Positions 1 to 5,818 of a DNA stretch of 15,664 nt are shown here, one piece after another. Source of the stretch: an uncultured Pseudomonadota bacterium (GTDB taxonomy: Bacteria; Pseudomonadota; Gammaproteobacteria; Burkholderiales; Usitatibacteraceae); assembly GCA_937898635.1 (NCBI GenBank), contig CALEJW010000151.1, positions 1-15,664 of the forward strand. The letters run 5' to 3'. The number at the start of each line of letters is the position of its first letter. Within the stretch, counting starts at the first letter, position 1. The translations under genes were made by a program, and so were the position numbers. Below the pieces are notes generated by a model. That model was not told the DNA's origin. It worked only from the letters and a program-made list of their open reading frames with translations, and did not search any database.

Positions 1-377
1 CCGGGAAGGAGATAGTCGGGGTCGCCGTTCGCCTGCGGCGTGGGATGGCAGACGATCGCCACGTGCGGCACGGACTCGCCCGCGAACCGCGGGTAGATCT
101 CGCGCAGGTCCGGGACCGGCGCGTCGAAGCGGAACGCGGCGTCCGGCGCCGCGAGCACCTGGGAGACGTAGCGGCCCTGGCCATCGCGCGGCCGGCCCTC
201 CCAGATCTCCTCGGGCGTCGAGCCCAGGGCGGCGATGAGGGCGGGATCCTGCGCGATGTTGGAGCAGGCCACGCGGAACGGTCCCGCGCCCACGGGCGCG
301 ACGACCTGGTCGTGGTTCGCCGCGGACGCGGGCAGGCCGAGCGCGAGCGCGGCGAGGACGATGAGCGTTTGGCGCAT
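1..377 (-). CDS. Secreted protein, possible alpha/beta-hydrolase-like, 3' end outside window
   Basis: An open frame runs on the minus strand from an ATG at 377 to the window edge, giving 125 residues and no stop. The N-terminus is a clear Sec signal peptide: a short basic start (MRQ), a hydrophobic core (LIVLAALALGL) and an ASA cleavage motif at residues 17-19. There is no lipobox, so a periplasmic or exported product is expected. The mature part includes motifs such as VACSNIAQ, EEIWEGRPRD and GRYVSQVL, and a strand-like VAIVCHPTP. Its general look recalls the N-terminal part of some secreted alpha/beta hydrolases of betaproteobacteria, but no nucleophile elbow is visible because the C-terminal part is missing. 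The function is therefore a weak guess; the coding call itself is good, from uninterrupted frame, signal peptide and codon bias. It is divergent from the CoA-binding protein gene, with a 45-bp gap. Confidence 0.65.
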   Translation of the reverse strand, partial: MRQTLIVLAALALGLPASAANHDQVVAPVGAGPFRVACSNIAQDPALIAALGSTPEEIWEGRPRDGQGRYVSQVLAAPDAAFRFDAPVPDLREIYPRFAGESVPHVAIVCHPTPQANGDPDYLLP

Positions 378-383
378 GACGGG

Positions 384-389
384 TAGAAT
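384..389 (+). promoter_or_regulatory. TAGAAT, possible -10 box for the CoA-binding protein gene
   Basis: TAGAAT differs from the TATAAT consensus at one base and lies 33 nt before the ATG at 423, in the short gap between two divergent genes. No good -35 hexamer is seen 16-18 bp upstream, where the sequence is signal-peptide coding DNA of the opposite gene. The same hexamer stands before two other genes in this window, which supports it as a promoter element. Confidence 0.4.
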
Positions 390-422
390 CCTTTCGCGAA
401 CGGCCATTTTCCCACGCAAGCC

Positions 423-881
423 ATGGACGACATCCCGACCCTGCGCCGCATCCTGCGCGACTGCCGCACCGTCGCGGTGGTCGGGCTCTCGGCCAACTGG
501 TACCGGCCGAGCCACTTCGCGGCCAAGTACCTCCAGGAGCACGGGTACCGGATCATCCCGGTCAATCCCTCCTACGACAGCGTCCTGGGGGAGAAGTGCT
601 ACCCGACGCTCGCCGCGATTCCCGGCAAGGTCGACCTGGTCGATTGCTTCCGCCGCAGCGAGGAGATGCCGGCGCTGGCGGACGAGGCCGCGGCGATCGG
701 GGCGAAGGTCCTGTGGATGCAGCTCGGCGTGAGGAGCGAGGAGGCGCGGCGCCGCGCCGAGGCCGCCGGCCTCGAGGTCGTGGAGGACCGCTGCATGAAG
801 ATCGAGCACGGGCGCCTCTTCGGCGGCCTCGGCTGGGCGGGCGTCAACACCAAGGTGGTCTCGGCGCGGCGGCCGACGTGA
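423..881 (+). CDS. CoA-binding domain protein (YccU-like)
   Basis: The 152-residue product matches the small single-domain CoA_binding_2 family (Rossmann-like CoA-binding fold, as in YccU and the N-terminal part of succinyl-CoA synthetase-type proteins). Visible hallmarks are the first strand and turn VAVVGLSAN (about residues 17-25), followed by RPSHFAAKYLQEHGYRIIPVNP, which is the typical SxxVAxYLxxxGYxxxPVNP pattern, then a VDLVDCFRR strand and a late CMKIEHGR segment near residue 123. Family length is about 140 residues, so the gene is complete. Family members bind CoA or related nucleotides, but the biological role is not established. It has a weak Shine-Dalgarno sequence and starts shortly after a TAGAAT box. 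The next gene has its own TAGAAT box and is 77 bp away, so it is probably a separate unit or only loosely coupled. Confidence 0.9.
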   Translation: MDDIPTLRRILRDCRTVAVVGLSANWYRPSHFAAKYLQEHGYRIIPVNPSYDSVLGEKCYPTLAAIPGKVDLVDCFRRSEEMPALADEAAAIGAKVLWMQLGVRSEEARRRAEAAGLEVVEDRCMKIEHGRLFGGLGWAGVNTKVVSARRPT

Positions 882-913
882 GGCGCCGCCACGCCGCGTC
901 CGTGCGCTCCCCG

Positions 914-919
914 TAGAAT
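914..919 (+). promoter_or_regulatory. TAGAAT, possible -10 box for the nfeD/slipin/metY unit
   Basis: A second TAGAAT lies 39 nt before the NfeD-family start, in the 77-bp gap after the CoA-binding gene. The surrounding GTAGAATAGG is unusually AT-rich for this DNA. A convincing -35 hexamer is missing. A good Shine-Dalgarno sequence, GAGGA (945-949), follows. Confidence 0.4.
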
Positions 920-958
920 AGGCCCCGCCCGCAGCTCCCTCCTCGAGGAACGCACGCC

Positions 959-1393
959 ATGGAACCCTATCTCGCCTGGATCGTCGCCGGCTTCGTGCTG
1001 GTGATCGTCGAGCTGCTCACCGGGACCTTCTACCTGCTGGTGATCGGGGTCGGCGCCTTCGCGGGCGCCGCCGTCGCCTGGTCGGGGGGAAGCTACTTCG
1101 TGCAGGCGGTGGGCGCCTGCGCGGTGGCGCTGGCGGGCGCCTGGCTCGTGCGCCGCTGGCACCGCGGGCACACGGCGGCCCGGCCCGACGAGGGCCTGCT
1201 CGACCTCGGCCAGCCCGTGGTCCTCGAGAACTGGGTGGACGCGGGCACCGGGCTCGCGAGGGTGAAGTACCGCGGCGCCTCGTGGGACGCGAGGCTCGCC
1301 GGCGGCGAGCGACCCGCCCCGGGCGCCACGCTCTACATCAGCGGGCAGGACGGCAACATGCTGCTCGTCGGCGCGGCGCCGGGCCCGAAATAG
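959..1393 (+). CDS. NfeD-family membrane protein
   Basis: The 144-residue product has the short-form NfeD (NfeD1b/YbbJ-like) layout. Three hydrophobic segments fill the first half: about residues 6-24 (WIVAGFVLVIVELLTGTFY), 25-42 and 47-65. A soluble OB-fold-like domain follows, with VVLENWVDAGTGLARVKYRGASWDA as its first strands and a C-terminal LYISGQDGNMLLV, the usual ending of the family. NfeD proteins work with SPFH/stomatin proteins in the inner membrane, and the next gene, 26 nt downstream, is exactly such a partner. In E. coli the matching pair is ybbJ-qmcA. A Shine-Dalgarno GAGGA (945-949) is 9 nt before the ATG. The long NfeD form with a serine protease domain is ruled out by size. 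The precise cellular role (membrane microdomain organisation or membrane-protein quality control) is family knowledge, not seen here. Confidence 0.9.
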   Translation: MEPYLAWIVAGFVLVIVELLTGTFYLLVIGVGAFAGAAVAWSGGSYFVQAVGACAVALAGAWLVRRWHRGHTAARPDEGLLDLGQPVVLENWVDAGTGLARVKYRGASWDARLAGGERPAPGATLYISGQDGNMLLVGAAPGPK

Positions 1394-1419
1394 ACCACCG
1401 ACAACCAAGGGAGACCGTC

Positions 1420-2415
1420 ATGTTCTGGAAGATGCTGGTCGCCGCGATCATTTCCATCGCGGCCGCGTTCCTCACGCAGAGCGTGGGCATCACCGTCGCG
1501 ACGTTCCTCATCGCGATGATCGTGGTGGTGCTGATCGAGGGCGTGCGCGTGGTGCCGCAGCAGAGCGCCTGGGTCGTGGAGCGCCTGGGCAAGTTCCACA
1601 TGACGCTGCTCCCGGGCCTGAACCTCATCGTGCCCTTCATCGACCGGGTCGCCTACCGCCACTCGCTCAAGGAGGTCCCGCTCGACGTCCCCGAGCAGGT
1701 CTGCATCACGAAGGACAACACGCAGCTCGCCGTGGACGGGATCATCTACTTCCAGGTGGTGGACCCGAAGCTCGCGAGCTACGGCACCTCGGACTACGTG
1801 CTCGCCATCACGCAGCTCGCGCAGACGGCGCTTCGCAGCGAGGTCGGGAAGATGGAGCTCGACAAGACCTTCGAGAGCAGGAACGAGATCAACCACATGG
1901 TCGTCTCCGTGCTCGACGAGGCCGGCCGCACCTGGGGCATCAAGGTGCTGAGGTACGAGATCAAGAGCCTCACGCCGCCGGAGTCGATCCTGCGCGCGAT
2001 GCAGGCGCAGATCACGGCCGAGCGCGAGAAGCGCGCGCTCATCGCGAAGTCCGAGGGCGTGCGCCAGGAGGAGATCAACCTCGCCGACGGCCAGCGCCAG
2101 GCGGCGATCCTCGCCTCCGAGGGCGAGAAGCAGGCCGCCATCAACCGGGCGCAAGGCGAGGCGAACGCCATCACCACCGTGGCCGAGGCGACGGCGACCG
2201 CCGTGCGCCAGATCGCCTCCGCGATCGGGGCCGAGCACGGGCTGCAGGCGGCGAACCTCAAGGTGGCCGAGCTCTACATCGACGCCTTCGGCAACCTCGC
2301 CAAGGCGGGCAACACGCTCATCGTGCCCTCGAACCTCACCGACGTCTCGACGATGGTGTCCACGGCGATGACGGTGCTCGACCGCACGAAGGCGCCCGGG
2401 GCCCCGGCGAAGTAG
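1420..2415 (+). CDS. SPFH/Band-7 protein, paraslipin (QmcA-like)
   Basis: The 331-residue product starts at an ATG with AAGGGAG (1407-1413) 6 nt upstream; the longer in-frame extension back to 1282 would run into nfeD and is not used. Hydrophobic residues about 4-42 form the membrane anchor. The SPFH domain follows from VRVVPQQSAWVVERLGKF (from about residue 43) through LLPGLNLIVPFIDRV, DVPEQVCITKDN, the ELDKTFESRNEIN helix and WGIKVLRYEIKSLTPP. After that comes a long charged helix (AEREKRALIAKSEG, then repeated EGEKQAAI- and QGEAN-like units at about residues 210-265) expected to form a coiled coil. The C-terminal LIVPSNLTDVSTM motif is typical of paraslipins (bacterial relatives of STOML2). 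Such proteins form large ring-like assemblies and microdomains in the inner membrane, with NfeD as partner. A role as HflK/HflC is less likely given the nfeD neighbour. Confidence 0.93.
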   Translation: MFWKMLVAAIISIAAAFLTQSVGITVATFLIAMIVVVLIEGVRVVPQQSAWVVERLGKFHMTLLPGLNLIVPFIDRVAYRHSLKEVPLDVPEQVCITKDNTQLAVDGIIYFQVVDPKLASYGTSDYVLAITQLAQTALRSEVGKMELDKTFESRNEINHMVVSVLDEAGRTWGIKVLRYEIKSLTPPESILRAMQAQITAEREKRALIAKSEGVRQEEINLADGQRQAAILASEGEKQAAINRAQGEANAITTVAEATATAVRQIASAIGAEHGLQAANLKVAELYIDAFGNLAKAGNTLIVPSNLTDVSTMVSTAMTVLDRTKAPGAPAK

Positions 2416-2418
2416 CGC

Positions 2419-3699
2419 GTGGCGGACCGCGAGTTCGGCTTCGAGACCCTGGCCCTGCACGCGGGCCAGATCCCGGACCGGGAGACGGGCGCGCGCGCGG
2501 CACCCCTCTACCAGACGACCTCGTTCGTCTTCGACAGCGCCGAGCACGCGGCGAGCCTCTTCAACCTGCAGACCTTCGGCAACGTCTACACGCGGCTGTC
2601 GAACCCGACGACCGCCATGTTCGAGGAGCGCATGGCGGCCCTCGAGGGCGGGCGGGCGGCGGTGGCCACCGCGTCGGGGCAGGCCGCGGAAATGGTGGCG
2701 CTCCTGAACATCTGCCAGGCGGGCGACCACATCGTCTCCTCCTCGAAGCTCTACGGCGGCACCCACACGATGTTCGCCGTCAACTTCCCCAGGCTCGGGA
2801 TCGAGGCGACGCTCGTCGATCCCGACGACCCGGAGAACTTCCGGCGCGCGATCCGCCCGAACACGAAGGCCGTCTTCTCCGAGACCCTGGGCAACCCCGC
2901 CATCAACATGGTGGACATCGCCGCGGTGGGCGCCATCGCGCGGGAGGCGGGCGTGCCATTCGTCGTGGACAACACCGCGGCGTCCCCCTACCTTTGCCAG
3001 CCGCTCGCCCACGGCGCCGACGTGGTGGTGCACTCGGCCACCAAGTTCATCGGCGGCCACGGCACGAGCATGGGCGGCATCGTCGTGGAAAGCGGGAAGT
3101 TCCCCTGGGACAACGGCAGGTTCCCGTCGATGACCGAGCCCTCCGCCGGCTACCACGGCGTGCGCTTCTACGAGACCTTCGGCGACTTCGGCTTCACCAT
3201 GAAGGCGAGGATGGAGATCCTGCGCGTCTTCGGTCCCGCCATCTCGCCCTTCAACGCCTGGCTCCTGCTGCAGGGGCTCGAGACGCTTCCGGTGCGCATG
3301 GAGCGGCACTGCGCGAACACGATGGGGGTGGCGAATTTCCTCGCCGGGCACGCGAAGGTCTCCTGGGTGAACTACCCCGGCCTCGCCGGCAACCCCTACC
3401 ACGCGCTCACGAGGCGCTACATGCCGAAGGGCGCCGGGGCGCTCCTTTCCTTCGGGATCAGGGGCGGCTACGAGGCGGGCGTGAAATTCATCGAGGGCCT
3501 CGCGTTCGTGAGCCACCTCGCCAACATCGGGGATGCCAAGTCGCTCGTGATCCACCCGGCGTCCACGACGCATCGCCAGCTCTCCGAAGCCGACCAGGTG
3601 AAGGCGGGCGTGCCGCCGGACATGGTTCGGCTCTCGATCGGCCTCGAGACCCTCGACGACATCCTCTGGGACCTCGACCAGGCGCTTTCGCGCGCCTGA
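2419..3699 (+). CDS. metY: O-acetylhomoserine sulfhydrylase (aminocarboxypropyltransferase)
   Basis: The 426-residue product is a Cys/Met-metabolism PLP enzyme of the MetY type. It makes homocysteine from O-acetylhomoserine and sulfide (or methionine with methanethiol) in the cytoplasm. Visible features are the substrate and cofactor region YTRLSNPTT near residue 60, ASGQAAEM, the aspartate expected to pair with the PLP ring (D184 in VVDNTAASPYLCQP), and the Schiff-base lysine K209 in HSATKFIGGHG. The C-terminal part has the diagnostic SLVIHPASTTH and VRLSIGLE segments. The length fits the long O-acetylhomoserine class (about 425-440) rather than MetB/MetC (about 380-400). The start is GTG, only 3 nt after the slipin stop, with no clear Shine-Dalgarno sequence of its own, so translational coupling is likely. 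Its place behind nfeD-slipin is not explained by pathway logic. Confidence 0.95.
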   Translation: MADREFGFETLALHAGQIPDRETGARAAPLYQTTSFVFDSAEHAASLFNLQTFGNVYTRLSNPTTAMFEERMAALEGGRAAVATASGQAAEMVALLNICQAGDHIVSSSKLYGGTHTMFAVNFPRLGIEATLVDPDDPENFRRAIRPNTKAVFSETLGNPAINMVDIAAVGAIAREAGVPFVVDNTAASPYLCQPLAHGADVVVHSATKFIGGHGTSMGGIVVESGKFPWDNGRFPSMTEPSAGYHGVRFYETFGDFGFTMKARMEILRVFGPAISPFNAWLLLQGLETLPVRMERHCANTMGVANFLAGHAKVSWVNYPGLAGNPYHALTRRYMPKGAGALLSFGIRGGYEAGVKFIEGLAFVSHLANIGDAKSLVIHPASTTHRQLSEADQVKAGVPPDMVRLSIGLETLDDILWDLDQALSRA

Positions 3700-3729
3700 G
3701 GGCGGCGGCTCGCCGCGGCGTGCCTCAGG
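3695..3729. terminator. Stem-loop between convergent metY and TPR genes, possible bidirectional terminator
   Basis: CCTGAGG (3695-3701) pairs perfectly with CCTCAGG (3723-3729), and inside it GCGGCG (3702-3707) pairs with CGCCGC (3711-3716) around a GCT loop. The outer arms contain both stop codons: the TGA of metY (3697-3699) and the TGA of the minus-strand TPR gene (3725-3727 in plus coordinates). No T-run follows on either strand, so this is not a classic intrinsic terminator, but the position between convergent genes suits transcription ending in both directions. Confidence 0.5.
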
Positions 3730-4837
3730 GCGAGGGCGCGCGCGTCCAGGCGCGGTCCCAGAGCGGGCGCACTTGCAGCCGCAGCCGCGCGATCCGCTCC
3801 CGGCGCTCGGCGTCGACCTGCCGTGCGCGGTCGGCAAGTTCCTGCGCCGACTGCGCGCGCCCGAGCCTCGCCTCGAGCCCGGCGGTCGCCTCGAGGCACA
3901 GCGCGAGAACCTCGTGGTCCTCCACGCGCTCGGCGTGACGGCTGGCGCGCTCCCAGGCGCTCAAGGCGTCCTGCGGGTCGCCGGCCGCGTCGAGCGCGAA
4001 CCCCCACCAGAGCAGGACACTCGCGAGGATCCGGGCGCTTCCCACGGCCTCCGCGAGCGCGAGGGAGCGCGCCAGGTGCTCGCGGGCGGCCCCGAAGCGT
4101 CCCAGGCGATGCTCGCATTCCCCGAGGCGCCCCAGGATGATCGCGTCGTCGGCGTCCGAGGTCCCGAGCGCGAGCGCGGCCCGGAAGAGGCGAAGGGCAT
4201 GGCGGCGGCCGCGCCGCGCCGCCTCCCCGCGCCCCTGCCTTTCGCGCACATCCGCTTCCCGGCAATGGACGTGGCCGATGTTCGAGGCCATCTTCTTCAC
4301 GTGGAGCCGGTCGGCGATCCGCCGGTAGGCCCCGGCCGCCGCGCGGAGCTGCCGGCGGGCGTCGTCGAAGCGTTGCTCGCCGGAGAAGGCGATGCCGAGC
4401 ACCGCCCGCGCGCTCGCCTCGCAGGCCGCGTCCCCCGAATCCACCGCGAGGCGCAGCGCCCGCTCTGCCGCTGCCTGGGCGGCGCCGAAATCCTCCACGG
4501 CGGCGAGCGCGAGCGCGATGCCCCGCCACGCGCGCGAAGTCCCCGTCAACTCGGCGTCGGGAAAAGCGGCGACGGCGTCGAGACCCGTCGCGACCGCGGA
4601 CGCGAAATCGCCGCGATGGTAGTGGCAAAGCGTCGCCGCGGAGAGCGCACGCGCCCGGGAGATCCCGTCGCCCAGCGCGCGGCCCAGGGTGAGGGCTTCC
4701 CGGACGACCTGGAGTCCCTCGCGGGGGCGAAAGGCGCCGGCGAGGAAATCGGCCTTCTCGACCAGGACGGCAAGGCGCGCGCGGTCGTCCGCGGCTGCCG
4801 CCAGCCGGCTCTCGAATTCGTTCGCCAACTCGTGCAA
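3725..4837 (-). CDS. Tetratricopeptide-repeat protein without visible output domain
   Basis: The frame encodes back-to-back helical pairs of TPR type through most of its length. Repeat-like units include LCHYHRGDFASAVATGLDA, LGIAFSGEQRFDDARRQL, LGRLGECEHRLGRFGAAREH and WWGFALDAAGDPQDALSAWE, about seven or eight in all. The closest general look is the TPR sensor half of TPR-GGDEF diguanylate cyclases, but the protein stops after ARLRLQVRPLWDRAW with no GGDEF, cyclase or kinase domain. No signal peptide or membrane segment is seen. Two starts are possible. The ATG at 4957 gives 410 residues but has no Shine-Dalgarno sequence, and its N-terminus would overlap the divergent psrA-like promoter. 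The TTG at 4837 gives 370 residues, has GGGGGAG (4846-4852) 8 nt upstream and starts right at the first helix, so it is preferred. Function unknown; protein-protein interaction is the family expectation. Confidence 0.75.
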   Translation of the reverse strand: MHELANEFESRLAAAADDRARLAVLVEKADFLAGAFRPREGLQVVREALTLGRALGDGISRARALSAATLCHYHRGDFASAVATGLDAVAAFPDAELTGTSRAWRGIALALAAVEDFGAAQAAAERALRLAVDSGDAACEASARAVLGIAFSGEQRFDDARRQLRAAAGAYRRIADRLHVKKMASNIGHVHCREADVRERQGRGEAARRGRRHALRLFRAALALGTSDADDAIILGRLGECEHRLGRFGAAREHLARSLALAEAVGSARILASVLLWWGFALDAAGDPQDALSAWERASRHAERVEDHEVLALCLEATAGLEARLGRAQSAQELADRARQVDAERRERIARLRLQVRPLWDRAWTRAPSP

Positions 4838-4845
4838 GGCGGCAT

Positions 4846-4852
4846 CTCCCCC
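4846..4852 (-). promoter_or_regulatory. Shine-Dalgarno sequence supporting the TTG start of the TPR gene
   Basis: Read on the minus strand this is GGGGGAG, 8 nt before the TTG at 4837. The alternative ATG at 4957 is preceded by CATCCTA, with no purine-rich ribosome site. This favours the shorter protein, although TTG starts are rare and the choice is not certain. Confidence 0.45.
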
Positions 4853-4933
4853 GGGACCGGAAGCGCGTGGCTGGCGGGAAGATTCCTCCGGCCATGCCCC
4901 GCCGTCAACGAGCCGCCCCGGACGGGCGCGCGA

Positions 4934-4963
4934 TTGACTTGGCCGGCGCGCCGGCATTAGGAT
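4934..4963 (+). promoter_or_regulatory. Sigma-70 promoter of the psrA-like/fad operon
   Basis: TTGACT (4934-4939) and TAGGAT (4958-4963) match the -35 and -10 consensus at five of six and four of six positions, with an 18-bp spacer. The spacer contains a 14-bp perfect palindrome, GCCGGCGCGCCGGC (4942-4955), which may be chance in such GC-rich DNA. Transcription would start near 4970, inside the operator described next, leaving a leader of about 65 nt before the ATG at 5037. This is the best promoter match seen in the window. Confidence 0.7.
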
Positions 4964-4965
4964 GT

Positions 4966-4983
4966 TTCAAACGAGCGTTTGAA
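4966..4983. promoter_or_regulatory. PsrA-type operator, 18-bp inverted repeat
   Basis: TTCAAACG-AG-CGTTTGAA is a perfect inverted repeat with 8-bp arms. Its core CAAAC-GAGC-GTTTG fits the published PsrA consensus (G/C)AAAC-N2-4-GTTTG(G/C) exactly, with a 4-base spacer. It begins 2 nt after the -10 box, so it would cover the transcription start and block initiation when bound. A further half-site, CGTTTGA, lies at 4989-4995. The gene it precedes encodes a PsrA-like TetR protein, so autoregulation is the natural reading. In Pseudomonas, long-chain fatty acids such as oleate release PsrA from DNA; the same signal is inferred here. Confidence 0.82.
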
Positions 4984-5023
4984 TCGTGCGTTTGACACGG
5001 TTGCGCGCCGCTCACCCATTCCC

Positions 5024-5029
5024 GGGAGG
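5024..5029 (+). promoter_or_regulatory. Shine-Dalgarno sequence fixing the psrA-like start
   Basis: GGGAGG stands 7 nt before the ATG at 5037. An upstream in-frame GTG at 4986 lies only about 16 nt into the predicted transcript and beside the operator, with no ribosome site, and a downstream ATG at 5073 also lacks one. The ATG at 5037 is therefore chosen. Confidence 0.7.
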
Positions 5030-5036
5030 CTCCCCG

Positions 5037-5750
5037 ATGCCCGTGCAGCGACCCGCCCGCCGATCCCCCGCGATGGACGCGCTCTCCCAGGACACCAAGT
5101 CGCGGATCCTGGACGCGGCGGAGTCTCTCTTCATGGAGCACGGCTTCGAGGCGACGAGCCTGAGGCAGCTCACCGCGGCCGCCGGCGTGAACCTCGCGGC
5201 GGTGAACTACCACTTCGGCAGCAAGGAAGAGCTCTTCCAGGCGGTGCTCACGCGCCGCCTCGACCCCATGAACCAGGAGCGCATCGCGCTCCTCGAGCGC
5301 TACGAGCGCGAGGCGGGCGGGCGGCAGCTCTCCTGCGAGAAGATCCTCTCGGCGATGCTGATCCCGGCCCTCAGGCTCTCGCGGGACGAGCGGCGCGGCG
5401 GCAAGCACTTCCTGCGGGTGCTGGGGCGCGCCTACGCGGATCCGGCGCCCTTCATCCGCACCTTCCTCTCGGCGCAGTACGCGGAGATGATCTCGCGGTT
5501 CAAGGACGCCTTCCTCAAGGCGCTGCCCCACCTCACGAAGCAGGAGCTCACCTGGCGCCTGCACTTCGTCATGGGCGCGCTTTCCTACACCCTGGCGGGC
5601 ACCGACGCGCTGAAGCTCATGGCGCAGGTGATCCCGGACGAGAAGGACAACGACGAGGTGCTGCTCGAGCGGCTCGCGCCTTTCCTCGCGGCGGGCCTCA
5701 AGGCGCCGCTCGGGGACGCGAAGCGGCTGGAACTCGCCGCGGGCGACTAG
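5037..5750 (+). CDS. psrA: PsrA-like TetR-family fatty-acid-responsive repressor
   Basis: The 237-residue product has a TetR N-terminal DNA-binding domain at about residues 20-68: RILDAAESLFMEHGFEATSL, then LTAAAGVNLAAVNYHFGSKEELFQAV, which is almost the PsrA signature (TSLRxIT-x2-AGVNLAAVNYHFGSK). The ligand domain also shows PsrA-like landmarks: WRLHFVMGALSYTLAG near residues 180-195 and LAPFLAAGLKA near the C-terminus. Similar proteins repress beta-oxidation genes and respond to long-chain fatty acids or acyl-CoA. Two features of context support this: the palindromic site in front of it fits the PsrA consensus, and the next genes are fadE and the rest of a beta-oxidation operon. It also has about 20 residues before the HTH that are poorly conserved in such proteins. 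The gene name is given by likeness; whether the ligand is a free acid or an acyl-CoA cannot be seen. Confidence 0.87.
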   Translation: MPVQRPARRSPAMDALSQDTKSRILDAAESLFMEHGFEATSLRQLTAAAGVNLAAVNYHFGSKEELFQAVLTRRLDPMNQERIALLERYEREAGGRQLSCEKILSAMLIPALRLSRDERRGGKHFLRVLGRAYADPAPFIRTFLSAQYAEMISRFKDAFLKALPHLTKQELTWRLHFVMGALSYTLAGTDALKLMAQVIPDEKDNDEVLLERLAPFLAAGLKAPLGDAKRLELAAGD

Positions 5751-5781
5751 TCCGGACCGCGGGACCCAGGAATCGCCCCGT

Positions 5782-5802
5782 CCGCCCCGCGGCGGGGATT
5801 TT
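5782..5802 (+). terminator. GC-rich hairpin followed by ATTTT, possible attenuator between psrA-like gene and fadE
   Basis: CCCCG (5785-5789) and CGGGG (5793-5797) form a stem around a CGG loop, followed by A and TTTT (5799-5802). An alternative pairing is CCGCC (5782-5786) with GGCGG (5791-5795). This is the only stem in the window followed by a T-run, though a short one. It ends 4 nt before the fadE Shine-Dalgarno sequence (AAGGAG, 5807-5812), so it could weaken read-through from the regulator into fadE or simply be a chance stem. Confidence 0.35.
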
Positions 5803-5818
5803 CGGTAAGGAGACGACG

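Noticed and set aside
366..372. CGTTTGG as another PsrA half-site
   Set aside because: A single half-site inside the signal-peptide coding region, without an inverted partner; not enough to call an operator.
1333..3837. Minus-strand frame of over 800 codons opposite the slipin and metY genes
   Set aside because: Low-complexity shadow; both plus-strand genes carry clear family motifs.
4942..4955. 14-bp perfect palindrome GCCGGCGCGCCGGC in the promoter spacer as a second operator
   Set aside because: Such GC-only palindromes are common by chance in this DNA and it resembles no known regulator site; kept only as a note in the promoter entry.
3773..4960. Plus-strand frame of 395 codons across the TPR gene
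   Set aside because: Arginine, proline and glycine rich with no repeats or motifs, while the minus strand shows regular TPR helices. It would also run over the psrA-like promoter.
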